Shown here: positions 1 through 6,855 of the stretch, piece after piece
Layout: each line of letters begins with the position of its first letter
Position numbering within the stretch: position 1 is the first letter of the stretch
NCBI GenBank assembly: GCA_020636545.1
Contig: JACJXS010000019.1
Location: 1 to 8,766, forward strand
Reading direction: 5' to 3'
From: Chitinophagales bacterium
GTDB lineage: Bacteria > Bacteroidota > Bacteroidia > Chitinophagales > JADIYW01
Length of the DNA: 8,766 bases
Notes under the pieces: model-generated
Told to the model about the DNA's origin: nothing
What the model saw: the letters and a program-made list of their open reading frames with translations, nothing else
The model's database searches: none
Program-made: the position numbers and the translations under genes

Positions 1-664
1 CAACCAAGGTATTTGGGGAACGAGTGTTGGTGGGAAGGAAACCCTAACATCAAGAAATACTTTACCTGAAAGTGCATATCCTACTCAATTAGAAGAAAAT
101 ACGCCAATAGATATAGAGATTGAATTTAAGCAAGGAGAACCTATTGCTTTGAACGGAAAAGCTTATAATCACCCAACAGAATTAATCATAGAGTTGAATA
201 AAATTGCTGCTCCTTATGCAATTGGAAGAGATGTACACGTTGGCGACACTATCATTGGAATAAAAGGGAGAGTTGGGTTTGAAGCAGCAGCTCCTTTGAT
301 TTTAATTAAGGCACATCACTTACTTGAAAAACATACTTTAACCAAACAACAGTTGTTTTGGAAAGACCAAATTGCACAAGTTTATGGAAGTAATTTACAT
401 GAAGGATTATTCTATGAACCATTAATGCGAGATATTGAAGCGATGTTGAGCAGTACTCAAAAATGTGTTTCAGGAAAAGTATTTGTGCAGTTATTGCCTT
501 ATCGATTTAACCTTATTGGCATTGAATCAAAACACGATTTAATGAGTAGCAAATTTGGAAGTTATGGCGAAATGAACAATTCTTGGTCTGGCGATGATGT
601 AAAAGGTTTTGCGAAAATTTACTCTAACCAAATGATGATTTGGAAGAAGGTAAATGATCAGTAA
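1..664 (+). CDS. argG: Argininosuccinate synthase, C-terminal part (5' end outside window)
   Basis: ArgG joins citrulline and aspartate using ATP to form argininosuccinate, the penultimate step of arginine synthesis, in the cytoplasm. The reading frame is open from base 2, and 220 residues are visible before the TAA at 662-664. The first visible residues read NQGIWGTSVGGKETLTS, a well-conserved ArgG segment. Further on, GRDVHVGDTIIGIKGR followed by VGFEAAAPLILIKAHHLLEK and an FGSYGEMNNSWSGDDVKGF-like tail match the family closely. The N-terminal ATP-pyrophosphatase part with its P-loop is missing, because the window starts inside the gene; family members are about 400 residues, so roughly the last 55% is present. 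The ATG at 149 is an internal Met and not the start. No other arginine gene is visible downstream. Confidence 0.95.
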   Translation, partial: NQGIWGTSVGGKETLTSRNTLPESAYPTQLEENTPIDIEIEFKQGEPIALNGKAYNHPTELIIELNKIAAPYAIGRDVHVGDTIIGIKGRVGFEAAAPLILIKAHHLLEKHTLTKQQLFWKDQIAQVYGSNLHEGLFYEPLMRDIEAMLSSTQKCVSGKVFVQLLPYRFNLIGIESKHDLMSSKFGSYGEMNNSWSGDDVKGFAKIYSNQMMIWKKVNDQ

Positions 665-730
665 TTTGAAAAAATCGTAAGAAAACAAGGTAATAAATCA
701 TGATACTAATTTTTGCAATAACAAAATAAT

Positions 731-1174
731 ATGGAATCTTTATTTGAAAAAAGTACTCAACAAGCCATTGCTCAGAGAATACAAAATCTAAATGCGAACT
801 CAAAAAGAGCATGGGGAACGATGACTGTTGCTCAAATGCTAAAACATTTAGAAATAGCTTTTGCTGTTCCGATTAATAAAGTCAGCTTACCTAAGGAAAA
901 TTTACAATTTTTGGTTGCCAATCCCTTGATGCGAAAATTAGTAATTGATATTATTCCATGGCCTAAAAATATGATGACTGCTAAAGATTTTATTGTTAAA
1001 ACAGATCCAGAATTTGAGCAAGCCAAACAATCATTTTTGGAAGTTTACAAACAATTTATTGAAGCTAAGAACTTAACTGGCGCACATCCTATTTTTGGAG
1101 AAATGGATAAAGATACTTGGGGACGTGCGATGTATAAACACTTAGATCATCACCTCAAACAATTTGGCGTTTAA
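731..1174 (+). CDS. DUF1569 family protein (DinB-like fold)
   Basis: This 147-residue protein matches the DUF1569 family, predicted to adopt the DinB/YfiT four-helix bundle; its biochemical role is not known to me. Family hallmarks visible are WGTMTVAQMLKHLE (residues 28-41, His39), the stretch LTGAHPIFGEM, and the C-terminal WGRAMYKHLDHHLKQFGV with His137, His140 and His141. His39 together with two of the C-terminal histidines would fit the three-histidine metal site of DinB proteins; that assignment is inference. There is no signal peptide, so it is probably cytoplasmic. The ATG at 731 follows an A/T-rich stretch with no Shine-Dalgarno site, as is usual in Bacteroidota. It lies 66 bases after argG and 65 before purM; nothing indicates a functional link with either. 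Confidence 0.85.
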   Translation: MESLFEKSTQQAIAQRIQNLNANSKRAWGTMTVAQMLKHLEIAFAVPINKVSLPKENLQFLVANPLMRKLVIDIIPWPKNMMTAKDFIVKTDPEFEQAKQSFLEVYKQFIEAKNLTGAHPIFGEMDKDTWGRAMYKHLDHHLKQFGV

Positions 1175-1198
1175 TCAAATGAAGTAGTTTAAATTAAT

Positions 1199-1206
1199 TA
1201 CCTTTG
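1199..1206 (+). promoter_or_regulatory. Putative -7 promoter box for purM
   Basis: TACCTTTG fits the Bacteroidota -7 consensus TAnnTTTG exactly and would start transcription roughly 25-30 bases before the purM ATG. No clear TTG/TTTG -33 element is present at the expected 17-23 base spacing, so the call rests on one box in AT-rich DNA. Confidence 0.4.
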
Positions 1207-1239
1207 TAAGACTACAATAGATTTTCTAAATAAGATACA

Positions 1240-2412
1240 ATGATTTCTGAAAAATATAATCAGCGTGGTGTTTCTGCTACAAAAGATGAAGTACACGCCG
1301 CTATAAAAAATGAAAATAAGGGATTATTTCCACAAGCCTTTTGTAAAATTTATCCTGATTATTTGACTAATGATGAGCAATTTTGCTCTATCATTCATGC
1401 TGATGGTGCTGGAACAAAATCAGTTTTAGCTTATATCTATTGGAAAGAAACAGGCGATATTTCGGTTTGGAAAGGCATTGCACAAGATGCTATTGTCATG
1501 AATACAGATGACTTGATTTGTATAGGTGCAACTTCAAATTTTTTACTTTCATCTATAATTAATCGTAATAAACACTTAATAACTGGAGAAGTAATCAAAA
1601 CCATCATTGACGGAACGAATGAAGTCGTTGAAATGCTAAATGAACATGGCGTTACTGTTTTTCCAATGGGCGGAGAAACTGCGGATATGGGCGATGTCAT
1701 TAGAACTGTTTCGGTAGATGCTGTTATGACCGCAAGAATGCACAGAAATGATGTGATTGATAATGCAAATATCAAAGCTGGTAATGTTATTATTGGACTT
1801 GCTTCTTATGGGCAAGCTACTTACGAAAAAGAATATAATGGAGGAATGGGCAGTAATGGTTTAACTTCAGCAAGACACGATGTTTTTTCAAATATTTATG
1901 CTCAAAAATACACGGAATGTTTTGATCCCAATACCGCTTCTGAATTTATATATCAAGGTACAAAATTAGTAACTGACAAAATAGAAGGAACACCTATAGA
2001 TGCTGGAAAATTAGTCCTCTCTCCTACTCGAACTTATGCACCTGTTATTAAAAAAATAATCCAAAATATAGGTACAAAAAACATCAATGGATTGATACAT
2101 TGCAGTGGCGGTGCCCAAACTAAAGTTTTGCATTACATTGAAAACCTTCATATCATCAAAGATAATTTAATTGCAGTTCCTCCTTTATTCAATTTAATAC
2201 AATCTGAAAGCAATACCAACTGGCAAGAAATGTATCAAGTTTTTAATTGTGGTTCAAGAATGGAAATTTATTGCAATGAACAATTTGCTAATGAGGTCAT
2301 TGCTATATCAAAAAGTTTTAATATTGATGCACAAATCATTGGGCGAGTAGAACCTGCTGATTCTAAAAAAGTTAGTATTATTTCAGATAAAGGAAATTTT
2401 GAGTATCACTAA
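1240..2412 (+). CDS. purM: Phosphoribosylformylglycinamidine cyclo-ligase (AIR synthase)
   Basis: PurM closes the imidazole ring of purine precursors by converting FGAM and ATP to aminoimidazole ribonucleotide, in the cytoplasm. The 390-residue product begins YNQRGVSATKDEVHAAIKN and contains the ATP/substrate loop HADGAGTKS (residues 53-61), MNTDDLICIGA (87-97), GGETADMGD (144-152), GQATYEKEYNGGMGSNGLTSARHD and SGGAQTK. These match the longer PurM form seen in Bacteroidota (about 390 residues, against about 345 in E. coli). It has an N-terminal PurM-type ATP-binding half and a C-terminal AIRS_C half. The ATG at 1240 is preceded by an A-rich leader and agrees with family N-termini. It converges on trpE, with 60 bases between the two stop codons and no obvious terminator hairpin there. 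Confidence 0.95.
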   Translation: MISEKYNQRGVSATKDEVHAAIKNENKGLFPQAFCKIYPDYLTNDEQFCSIIHADGAGTKSVLAYIYWKETGDISVWKGIAQDAIVMNTDDLICIGATSNFLLSSIINRNKHLITGEVIKTIIDGTNEVVEMLNEHGVTVFPMGGETADMGDVIRTVSVDAVMTARMHRNDVIDNANIKAGNVIIGLASYGQATYEKEYNGGMGSNGLTSARHDVFSNIYAQKYTECFDPNTASEFIYQGTKLVTDKIEGTPIDAGKLVLSPTRTYAPVIKKIIQNIGTKNINGLIHCSGGAQTKVLHYIENLHIIKDNLIAVPPLFNLIQSESNTNWQEMYQVFNCGSRMEIYCNEQFANEVIAISKSFNIDAQIIGRVEPADSKKVSIISDKGNFEYH

Positions 2413-2472
2413 GAAGTTTTTAAATTGATGTACTATTTACTGCAACAAACACATACCAAATAAGGCAATCTA

Positions 2473-3888
2473 TTAAATTGTATTGGCTAAATCTATAGCT
2501 TTGTTTAAGGCATTTAATTTATTTTCCACCTCTTGTAATTCACTCTCTGGCTTTGAATCTGCAACCACTCCTGCTCCAGCTTGGAAAGTCAATAAATTAT
2601 CTTTACTTAAAAAGGTTCTAATCATAATCGCATGATTAAAATCTCCATTAAAACCTAAACAGCCGATTGCTCCACCATAAAAACTTCTCGGTGTATTTTC
2701 GATTTTATCAATCAATTGCATAGCCTTGTATTTTGGAGCACCACTCAAAGTTCCAGCAGGAAATGTATCCCCAAATATTTTTATTTTATCTGCTGTATCA
2801 TCAATAAAACTTGATACTTTAGATACTAAGTGAATTACATGTGAATAGTATTGTATTTCTTTATAAACTTCAACAACGGTATTTTTCCCATTTCTAGACA
2901 AATCATTTCGTGCTAAATCTACCAACATTATATGCTCGGCATTTTCTTTCTCATCTTCCGATAATTGCTTTGCTAAATTCGCATCTTGAACATCATTACC
3001 AGTACGTTTGAAAGTTCCAGCAATTGGGTGTATCGTTACTTTATTGTTTTTAATAATCAATTGAGCTTCTGGCGAAGACCCAATTAATCTAAAATCTTCA
3101 AAATTGAAATAGAAACAATATGGCGATGGATTGATACTTCTCAATGCTCGGTACAAGTTAAAATCATCACCTTCATATTCCTTTTGAAATCTTCGAGACA
3201 ACACAATTTGAAAAATATCTCCTCGATAACAATGGGCAATTCCACGTTTGACCATTTCAATATACGTTTCATTATCAACATTTGAAGTTTTTTCGCCTAT
3301 TGATGAAAAGTGTCCCAAATTAAATTCATTATTTTTAATCATCGTTTCAATTGCATCTAAAGAAAAATTATATTTAGATTCAATACCTTCTATAGCATTT
3401 TTTATGATATACAATTCATGATTGAAATGATTAAATGCTATTATAAATTGATATGCATAATATTGAGCGGTTGGAATATTGGGTTTTTCGTGTCTTAATT
3501 GAATATCTTCAAATTGCTCAATTACATCATAGGTCATATAACCAAATAAGGCATTGGTCATAATTTTATCAGAAATATTTGTACTTGGAGTTTCAAATTG
3601 TTTGATAAATTGATTTACCAAAATACCAAAATGCATTTGTGAATTGGTTTGAATATTTTCTGTATGACCATCGGGATAAAACGATGAAAAAACATCTTTC
3701 TCTAATCGATAACCAGCAATTGCACCAAAACAGATATAGGAAAAATTATGTTCATCGCCATGATAATCAGAACTTTCTAATAAAACTGTATTTTTAAATT
3801 GTTCACGCAAACGTAAGTATATAGATACTGGCGTAAGCATATCTGCGATAATCTTTTTGGAGCTAGTTTTAAAAGTATATTTTGACAT
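2473..3888 (-). CDS. trpE: Anthranilate synthase component I
   Basis: TrpE makes anthranilate from chorismate, with ammonia delivered by TrpG, and is the first committed step of tryptophan synthesis. The 471-residue protein has the LLESS feedback-inhibition motif (residues 36-40), the N-terminal anthranilate synthase domain (about 15-160) and the chorismate-binding domain (about 205-465). That domain shows GDIFQIVLSRRF (223-234), NPSPY (253-257), SSPE (271-274), PIAGTFKR (288-295), DLARNDLSR (324-332), TFPAGTLSGAPK (375-386) and GAGVV (438-442). LLESS and IVLSRRF favour TrpE over the related PabB. No trpG or other trp gene follows: the next gene downstream is purM on the opposite strand. Upstream lie a Trp-rich leader peptide and a terminator/antiterminator, so expression is probably set by transcription attenuation in response to charged tRNA-Trp. 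Confidence 0.95.
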   Translation of the reverse strand: MSKYTFKTSSKKIIADMLTPVSIYLRLREQFKNTVLLESSDYHGDEHNFSYICFGAIAGYRLEKDVFSSFYPDGHTENIQTNSQMHFGILVNQFIKQFETPSTNISDKIMTNALFGYMTYDVIEQFEDIQLRHEKPNIPTAQYYAYQFIIAFNHFNHELYIIKNAIEGIESKYNFSLDAIETMIKNNEFNLGHFSSIGEKTSNVDNETYIEMVKRGIAHCYRGDIFQIVLSRRFQKEYEGDDFNLYRALRSINPSPYCFYFNFEDFRLIGSSPEAQLIIKNNKVTIHPIAGTFKRTGNDVQDANLAKQLSEDEKENAEHIMLVDLARNDLSRNGKNTVVEVYKEIQYYSHVIHLVSKVSSFIDDTADKIKIFGDTFPAGTLSGAPKYKAMQLIDKIENTPRSFYGGAIGCLGFNGDFNHAIMIRTFLSKDNLLTFQAGAGVVADSKPESELQEVENKLNALNKAIDLANTI

Positions 3889-3913
3889 ATTGTTATTTTA
3901 TTGAGCTTAAATT

Positions 3914-3939
3914 AAAAATGACTTGCGTGAAGCAAGTCA
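3914..3939 (-). terminator. Intrinsic terminator of the trpE attenuator
   Basis: Read on the minus strand, TGACTTGC pairs perfectly with GCAAGTCA around a TTCAC loop (8 bp), followed directly by TTTTT. It lies 25 bases before the trpE ATG and about 45 bases after the leader-peptide stop. It could also serve as the ribH terminator, but its position after a Trp-rich peptide and its overlap with an alternative stem favour a regulated attenuator. Confidence 0.85.
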
Positions 3940-3979
3940 ATCTATATAAATTCGTATTGTATTGAAAATTGCATCACAC
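3925..3979 (-). promoter_or_regulatory. Predicted antiterminator stem of the trpE attenuator
   Basis: On the minus strand the segment GTGTGATGCAATTTTCAAT (3979 down to 3961) can pair with ATTGACTTGCTTCACGC (3941 down to 3925). Pairs are GTGTGA:TCACGC (6 bp, one G-U), one T-T mismatch, GCAA:TTGC (4 bp), a TTT/C internal loop and TCAAT:ATTGA (5 bp), closing a 19-base loop. The second arm contains the loop and first arm of the terminator, so the two structures exclude each other. A ribosome stalled at the Trp codons would leave the first arm free, whereas one at the leader stop codon would cover its start. The structure was found by eye and not folded computationally. Confidence 0.7.
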
Positions 3980-3984
3980 TGAAG

Positions 3985-4026
3985 TTATGATTTACGCCAA
4001 TACCAATTATTATTATTAAATTTCAT
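3985..4026 (-). CDS. trpL: Trp-rich leader peptide of the trpE attenuator
   Basis: ATG at 4026-4024 opens a 13-codon frame, MKFNNNNWYWRKS, ending in TAA at 3987-3985. Trp codons lie at 4005-4003 and 3999-3997. Two Trp in 13 residues, just upstream of a terminator and an anthranilate synthase gene, is the signature of a ribosome-mediated attenuator: stalling for lack of charged tRNA-Trp would permit the antiterminator. The Trp-codon region TTGGTATTG (4006-3998) can also pair with CAATACAA (3964-3957) with one bulged G, overlapping the antiterminator arm, as expected for the 1:2 pause stem. The start is preceded by GCAAA, an A-rich context like that of other genes here. It begins 29 bases after the ribH stop. 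I found no convincing promoter in that gap, so transcription may start inside ribH or read through from it. Confidence 0.8.
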   Translation of the reverse strand: MKFNNNNWYWRKS

Positions 4027-4055
4027 TTTGCTAAAATAGTAATTTTTTCTAAATA

Positions 4056-4529
4056 TTATACCTGCATCATTTTTAATGCAGTGATTGCAGCTTCAGTACC
4101 TTTATTTCCGTGCTTCCCTCCTGCTCTATCCAATGCTTGTTGTTCATTATTAGGTGTTAAAACACCAAAAATAAACGGAATATTGTATTGAATATTCAAA
4201 TTTTGTAAAGCATTCGCTACAGAATAGTTGATATAAACATCGTGGTCGGTTTCACCTTTAATCACACATCCTATACAAATAACCGCATTCATATTTTTGT
4301 CATACAATTGTTTTGCAGCATACGGTAATTCAAAAGTTCCTGGTACAATAGAAATTTCAATATCTTCTTCATTAACACCAAACTTTGTTAAAGTATCTGT
4401 ACAACCTGATAATAAACTAAAAGTAATATGTTTATTCCATTCTGCGACAGCTATACCAATTTTTTTGCCCTTTCCTGAAGGAACACTTTTTTCATCGTAG
4501 TTTGATAAATTTTGTAATACTGATGCCAC
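4056..4529 (-). CDS. ribH: 6,7-dimethyl-8-ribityllumazine synthase
   Basis: RibH condenses 5-amino-6-ribitylamino-uracil with dihydroxybutanone phosphate to give lumazine, the direct riboflavin precursor; family members form cytoplasmic pentamers or 60-mers. The 157-residue product shows AEWN (residues 29-32, Trp31 at the substrate ring position), PGTFELP (63-69), GCVIKGETDHDVY (87-99, with His96 as the likely catalytic His), GVLTPNNEQQALDRAGG (122-138, Arg135 for phosphate) and NKGTEAA. Translation starts with GTG (4529-4527): an in-frame TAA lies four codons upstream, no ATG is available near the N-terminus, and MASVLQNLSNYD fits family N-termini. A short repeat occupies the bases just upstream. 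It follows the TPR gene with 103 bases between, and precedes the trpE leader. Confidence 0.95.
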   Translation of the reverse strand: MASVLQNLSNYDEKSVPSGKGKKIGIAVAEWNKHITFSLLSGCTDTLTKFGVNEEDIEISIVPGTFELPYAAKQLYDKNMNAVICIGCVIKGETDHDVYINYSVANALQNLNIQYNIPFIFGVLTPNNEQQALDRAGGKHGNKGTEAAITALKMMQV

Positions 4530-4541
4530 TTTTATTAGTTA

Positions 4542-4568
4542 TTAGTCAATAGTTGTTAGTCAATAGTT
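4542..4568. repeat. Short direct repeat, 14-nt period, next to the ribH start
   Basis: TTAGTCAATAGTT occurs at 4542-4554 and again at 4556-4568, with a related partial unit (TTATTAGTTA) before it. The array ends 13 bases from the ribH GTG codon, so it lies in the ribH 5' untranslated region. Similar simple TTGACTA-type repeats occur between genes in some Bacteroidota genomes, as I recall; no function is evident. Confidence 0.7.
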
Positions 4569-4632
4569 ATTTCAGTACAAAACGCATTTATTATATGTAT
4601 CATTAAATCAGAGAAATCTTGACACTATAAGT

Positions 4633-5313
4633 CTATTTTACTTGTTGTTCCAATTTTCCAATGGATAATTCAGCAGCTTGTCCTTCTTGTGAATTTGGAT
4701 AAGTTGTATTTAATTTTTTATAGAGTTCTAAAGCTTCATTTTTCTTATCTGATAATTCCAATGCCAATGCGGCTCTATACATATAAGTTGGTGCCGTAAC
4801 TTCATTATCATAAGCATAAGCTTTTTTGTAATTATTGATAGCTTCATCCATCTTTTTTTGTTCTGCATAAGCATCACCTAAACAGCCATATTTTCTAGCA
4901 TTCCCCAAAGGGTCTTTCGTACTAAAATCTTCTAAATACTTAACGGCTTCAGCATATTTTTTTAAATTCAAATTACAAACACCAGCATAAAACTTTGCAG
5001 TATTTCCAGCTGCCGTGCTGCCATATTCATCAGCAATTTTTTTAAATCCTTGGATATTTCCAGAACCATTTAATGCTAATTGGAAAGAATCTTTAGCAAA
5101 TAAATATTGAGCATTAAAAATCGCATCTTTTGCTTTTGCTTCTTTAGGTGCTTTTATAAAATGTTTGTAAGCATATAATCCACCAAAAAGTAAAACTAAA
5201 CCAACAATAACACCGATAATAATATTTTTATATTGTTCGATAAATAAATCGATATTATCCATAAAATCATTTACTTTCTGAAGTGCTTGACTTTCTTGTT
5301 GCTTCTTTGCCAT
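4633..5313 (-). CDS. Membrane-anchored tetratricopeptide-repeat protein
   Basis: The 226-residue protein has a short charged N-terminus, a single strong membrane helix at about residues 31-49 (IIIGVIVGLVLLFGGLYAY) and a soluble region with TPR-like helical repeats at about 104-135, 140-172 and 176-208; for example GDAYAEQKKMDEAINNYKKA (146-165) has typical TPR spacing. The layout (N-in membrane anchor, TPR domain outside) resembles YfgM of proteobacteria, which associates with the Sec translocon and periplasmic chaperones; equating the two is inference. There is no lipobox. The gene is divergent from recF, with 77 bases shared, and runs in the same direction as ribH, with which it may be co-transcribed. 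Confidence 0.8.
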   Translation of the reverse strand: MAKKQQESQALQKVNDFMDNIDLFIEQYKNIIIGVIVGLVLLFGGLYAYKHFIKAPKEAKAKDAIFNAQYLFAKDSFQLALNGSGNIQGFKKIADEYGSTAAGNTAKFYAGVCNLNLKKYAEAVKYLEDFSTKDPLGNARKYGCLGDAYAEQKKMDEAINNYKKAYAYDNEVTAPTYMYRAALALELSDKKNEALELYKKLNTTYPNSQEGQAAELSIGKLEQQVK

Positions 5314-5334
5314 TCAACCTAATTTTTAGAATCG

Positions 5335-5342
5335 CAAAAATA
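5335..5342 (-). promoter_or_regulatory. Putative -7 promoter box for the TPR gene
   Basis: On the minus strand the sequence reads TATTTTTG, an exact TAnnTTTG box, about 21 bases from the TPR start codon. The nearest TTG-like -33 candidate (TTTTG, 5355-5359) is only 12 bases away, shorter than usual, so support is partial. It would drive the TPR gene and possibly ribH. Confidence 0.4.
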
Positions 5343-5390
5343 CAATTAATTTAGCAAAAGAAGAATTTTTTTAATTAATTTGTTCCAAAT

Positions 5391-6488
5391 ATGAACTTCC
5401 CTGCTCAAATTGTATCACATATTGAATTGTTATATTTTAAACAATATCTACAACAAAGCTTTGAATTTCATCACAAATTAAATATCATCACAGGAAACAA
5501 CGGTTTAGGAAAAACCAATTTACTAGATGCTATTTATTACAATTGTTTTCTAAAAAGTTATTTTTTCAAAAATGACCAATTTGTTTTCCCTTTTGAAAAA
5601 GACAAAATTCAACTAAATATAAATATCCAAATTCAAGACAATAATTATTTTATCAAAGTACTAAATGTAAAAGATTCTAAAAAACAAGCTTGGCTGAATA
5701 ATATTCCCATTGAAAAGCAAATTGAAATCAGTGGCCGATTTCCTATTGTGTTTATTGAACCTTATGATCAAGATTTAATTATTGGAAGTGCTGAAAATAG
5801 ACGAAAATTTTTAGATGCTACATTAGCCTTAGGTAATCCAATTTATTTACAAAAACTTATAGACTATCAAAAACTTATAAAACAAAAAAATGCTCTATTA
5901 AAACAATTGCCATTCAGCAATTCAAGTGAAACCGTATTAGATATTTACAATACAAAATTAATTGACTTAAACACATATATTTTCAAGGAAAGAATAGAAT
6001 TTATTACACAATTCAACACCATTTTTAAAACTAAATACAAGCAGATTTTTGATGGCGATGAGCATATTCAATTAGAATATGAAAGCAAATTCAAAGGTCA
6101 AAATATTGATACATTAATCAATCAAAACAAACAAGATGAAATATTAGCACAACGAACATTAATAGGCATTCATAACGATGATATTTCATTTATGATGAAT
6201 AATATTCCAGCAAAAAAAATTGCATCACAAGGACAACAAAAAACTATTGTTTTGGCACTTAAATTTGCACAATATGAATATATTGCAAGATGCACTAAGA
6301 AGCTTCCACTTTTATTTCTAGATGATATTTTTGATAAATTAGATATGGGTCGTATTCAAAAAATTCTTCAAATAATTCATGAAGAAAATTTTGGACAAAT
6401 ATTTATTACTTATACCGATGTCAACCGAATTTTAAGTATCTTGCAAAAGTTATCTATAAAAGATTTTAAACACATACTTATTAATTAA
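5391..6488 (+). CDS. recF: DNA replication and repair protein RecF
   Basis: RecF is an SMC/ABC-type ATPase that acts with RecO and RecR to load RecA at single-strand gaps and stalled forks. The 365-residue product shows the Walker A motif GNNGLGKTN (residues 35-43), the ABC signature SQGQQK (279-284), the Walker B segment LLFLDDI (307-313) followed by the D-loop FDKLD, and GIHNDD (259-264) where most RecF proteins have GPHRDD. FIEPYDQDLIIGSAENRRKFLD (121-142) is also a RecF hallmark. Length is typical. The ATG at 5391 fits the family start (an N-terminal strand ahead of the P-loop). It lies back to back with the TPR gene and is followed after one codon by the DUF721 gene; recF-DUF721 adjacency is common in Bacteroidota. 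Confidence 0.95.
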   Translation: MNFPAQIVSHIELLYFKQYLQQSFEFHHKLNIITGNNGLGKTNLLDAIYYNCFLKSYFFKNDQFVFPFEKDKIQLNINIQIQDNNYFIKVLNVKDSKKQAWLNNIPIEKQIEISGRFPIVFIEPYDQDLIIGSAENRRKFLDATLALGNPIYLQKLIDYQKLIKQKNALLKQLPFSNSSETVLDIYNTKLIDLNTYIFKERIEFITQFNTIFKTKYKQIFDGDEHIQLEYESKFKGQNIDTLINQNKQDEILAQRTLIGIHNDDISFMMNNIPAKKIASQGQQKTIVLALKFAQYEYIARCTKKLPLLFLDDIFDKLDMGRIQKILQIIHEENFGQIFITYTDVNRILSILQKLSIKDFKHILIN

Positions 6489-6491
6489 ATT

Positions 6492-6782
6492 TTGGCAAAG
6501 CATCAATTTAGTCCACTAAAAGATATCTTCGATGAAATGATTCGAGAGATGAAAATTGGAGATAAAATGCTCGAATTGAACATCAAAAAAATATGGTTTG
6601 AACAAATGCAAGGCATAATTGCTAAAAACACTAAAAACATCTTTTTTAGAGAAAACAATTTATATATCACGATTGAGTCATCTGTTTTGAAGCAAGAATT
6701 ATTTATGGCACGTGAGAAAATCTGTCAGATAATTAATGAGAAGCTAGGCAAAAATGTCATAAAAGAAGTCGTAATTCGATAA
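6492..6782 (+). CDS. DUF721 family (DciA-like) protein
   Basis: This 96-residue protein matches the DUF721 family: an N-terminal helical region with ...PLKDIFDEMIREMKIGDKM, a central W (IKKIWFEQMQGIIAKNT) and a C-terminal part LYITIESSVLKQELFMAREKICQIINEKLGKNVIKEVVIR typical of Bacteroidota members. Family relatives named DciA act in loading the replicative helicase DnaB in bacteria lacking DnaC; whether this short version does so is inference. The best start is TTG at 6492 (MAKHQF...). It follows the recF TAA after a single ATT codon and in the same reading frame, and the first ATG lies 15 codons further in, within the conserved region. Tight coupling with recF suggests one transcript. Confidence 0.85.
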   Translation: MAKHQFSPLKDIFDEMIREMKIGDKMLELNIKKIWFEQMQGIIAKNTKNIFFRENNLYITIESSVLKQELFMAREKICQIINEKLGKNVIKEVVIR

Positions 6783-6809
6783 TTTTATTTTTTCGGAACA
6801 TTATTTGAC

Positions 6810-6817
6810 TATATTTG
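6810..6817 (+). promoter_or_regulatory. Putative -7 promoter box for thioredoxin
   Basis: TATATTTG is an exact TAnnTTTG box 38 bases before the ATG at 6856. It sits in TTTGACTATATTTG, a sequence closely echoed at 8056-8071. A T-rich run at 6786-6793 lies where a -33 element would be expected, but it is not a clean TTTG. Its presence argues that the reading frame upstream of 6856 is untranslated leader. Confidence 0.5.
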
Positions 6818-6855
6818 TTCTTACATTATTAAATACAAACATTAAAAAAATAGAC

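Noticed and set aside
701..716. Possible promoter box before the DUF1569 gene (TAATTTTTG)
   Set aside because: It has one base too many between TA and TTTG for the consensus, and in T-rich DNA such near matches are common.
624..1026. Two minus-strand open frames across the argG end and the DUF1569 gene
   Set aside because: Both overlap confident plus-strand genes and have no recognisable protein features.
1437..1775. Open frame of 112 codons on the minus strand inside purM
   Set aside because: It is entirely antisense to a well-conserved PurM region, its protein shows no recognisable motif, and its Ser/Thr/Ile-rich composition is what an antisense frame of this gene would give.
2413..2472. 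Shared terminator between convergent purM and trpE
   Set aside because: No stem of useful length followed by a T run is visible on either strand in the 60-base gap.
4066..4085. CTGCAT...ATGCAG hairpin at the end of ribH (minus strand) as a ribH terminator
   Set aside because: It is only 6 bp, lies inside the ribH coding end and has no U run after it.
4297..4500. Open frame of 67 codons on the plus strand inside ribH
   Set aside because: Antisense to ribH, with no promoter box, no motif and no neighbour relation; best explained as a shadow frame.
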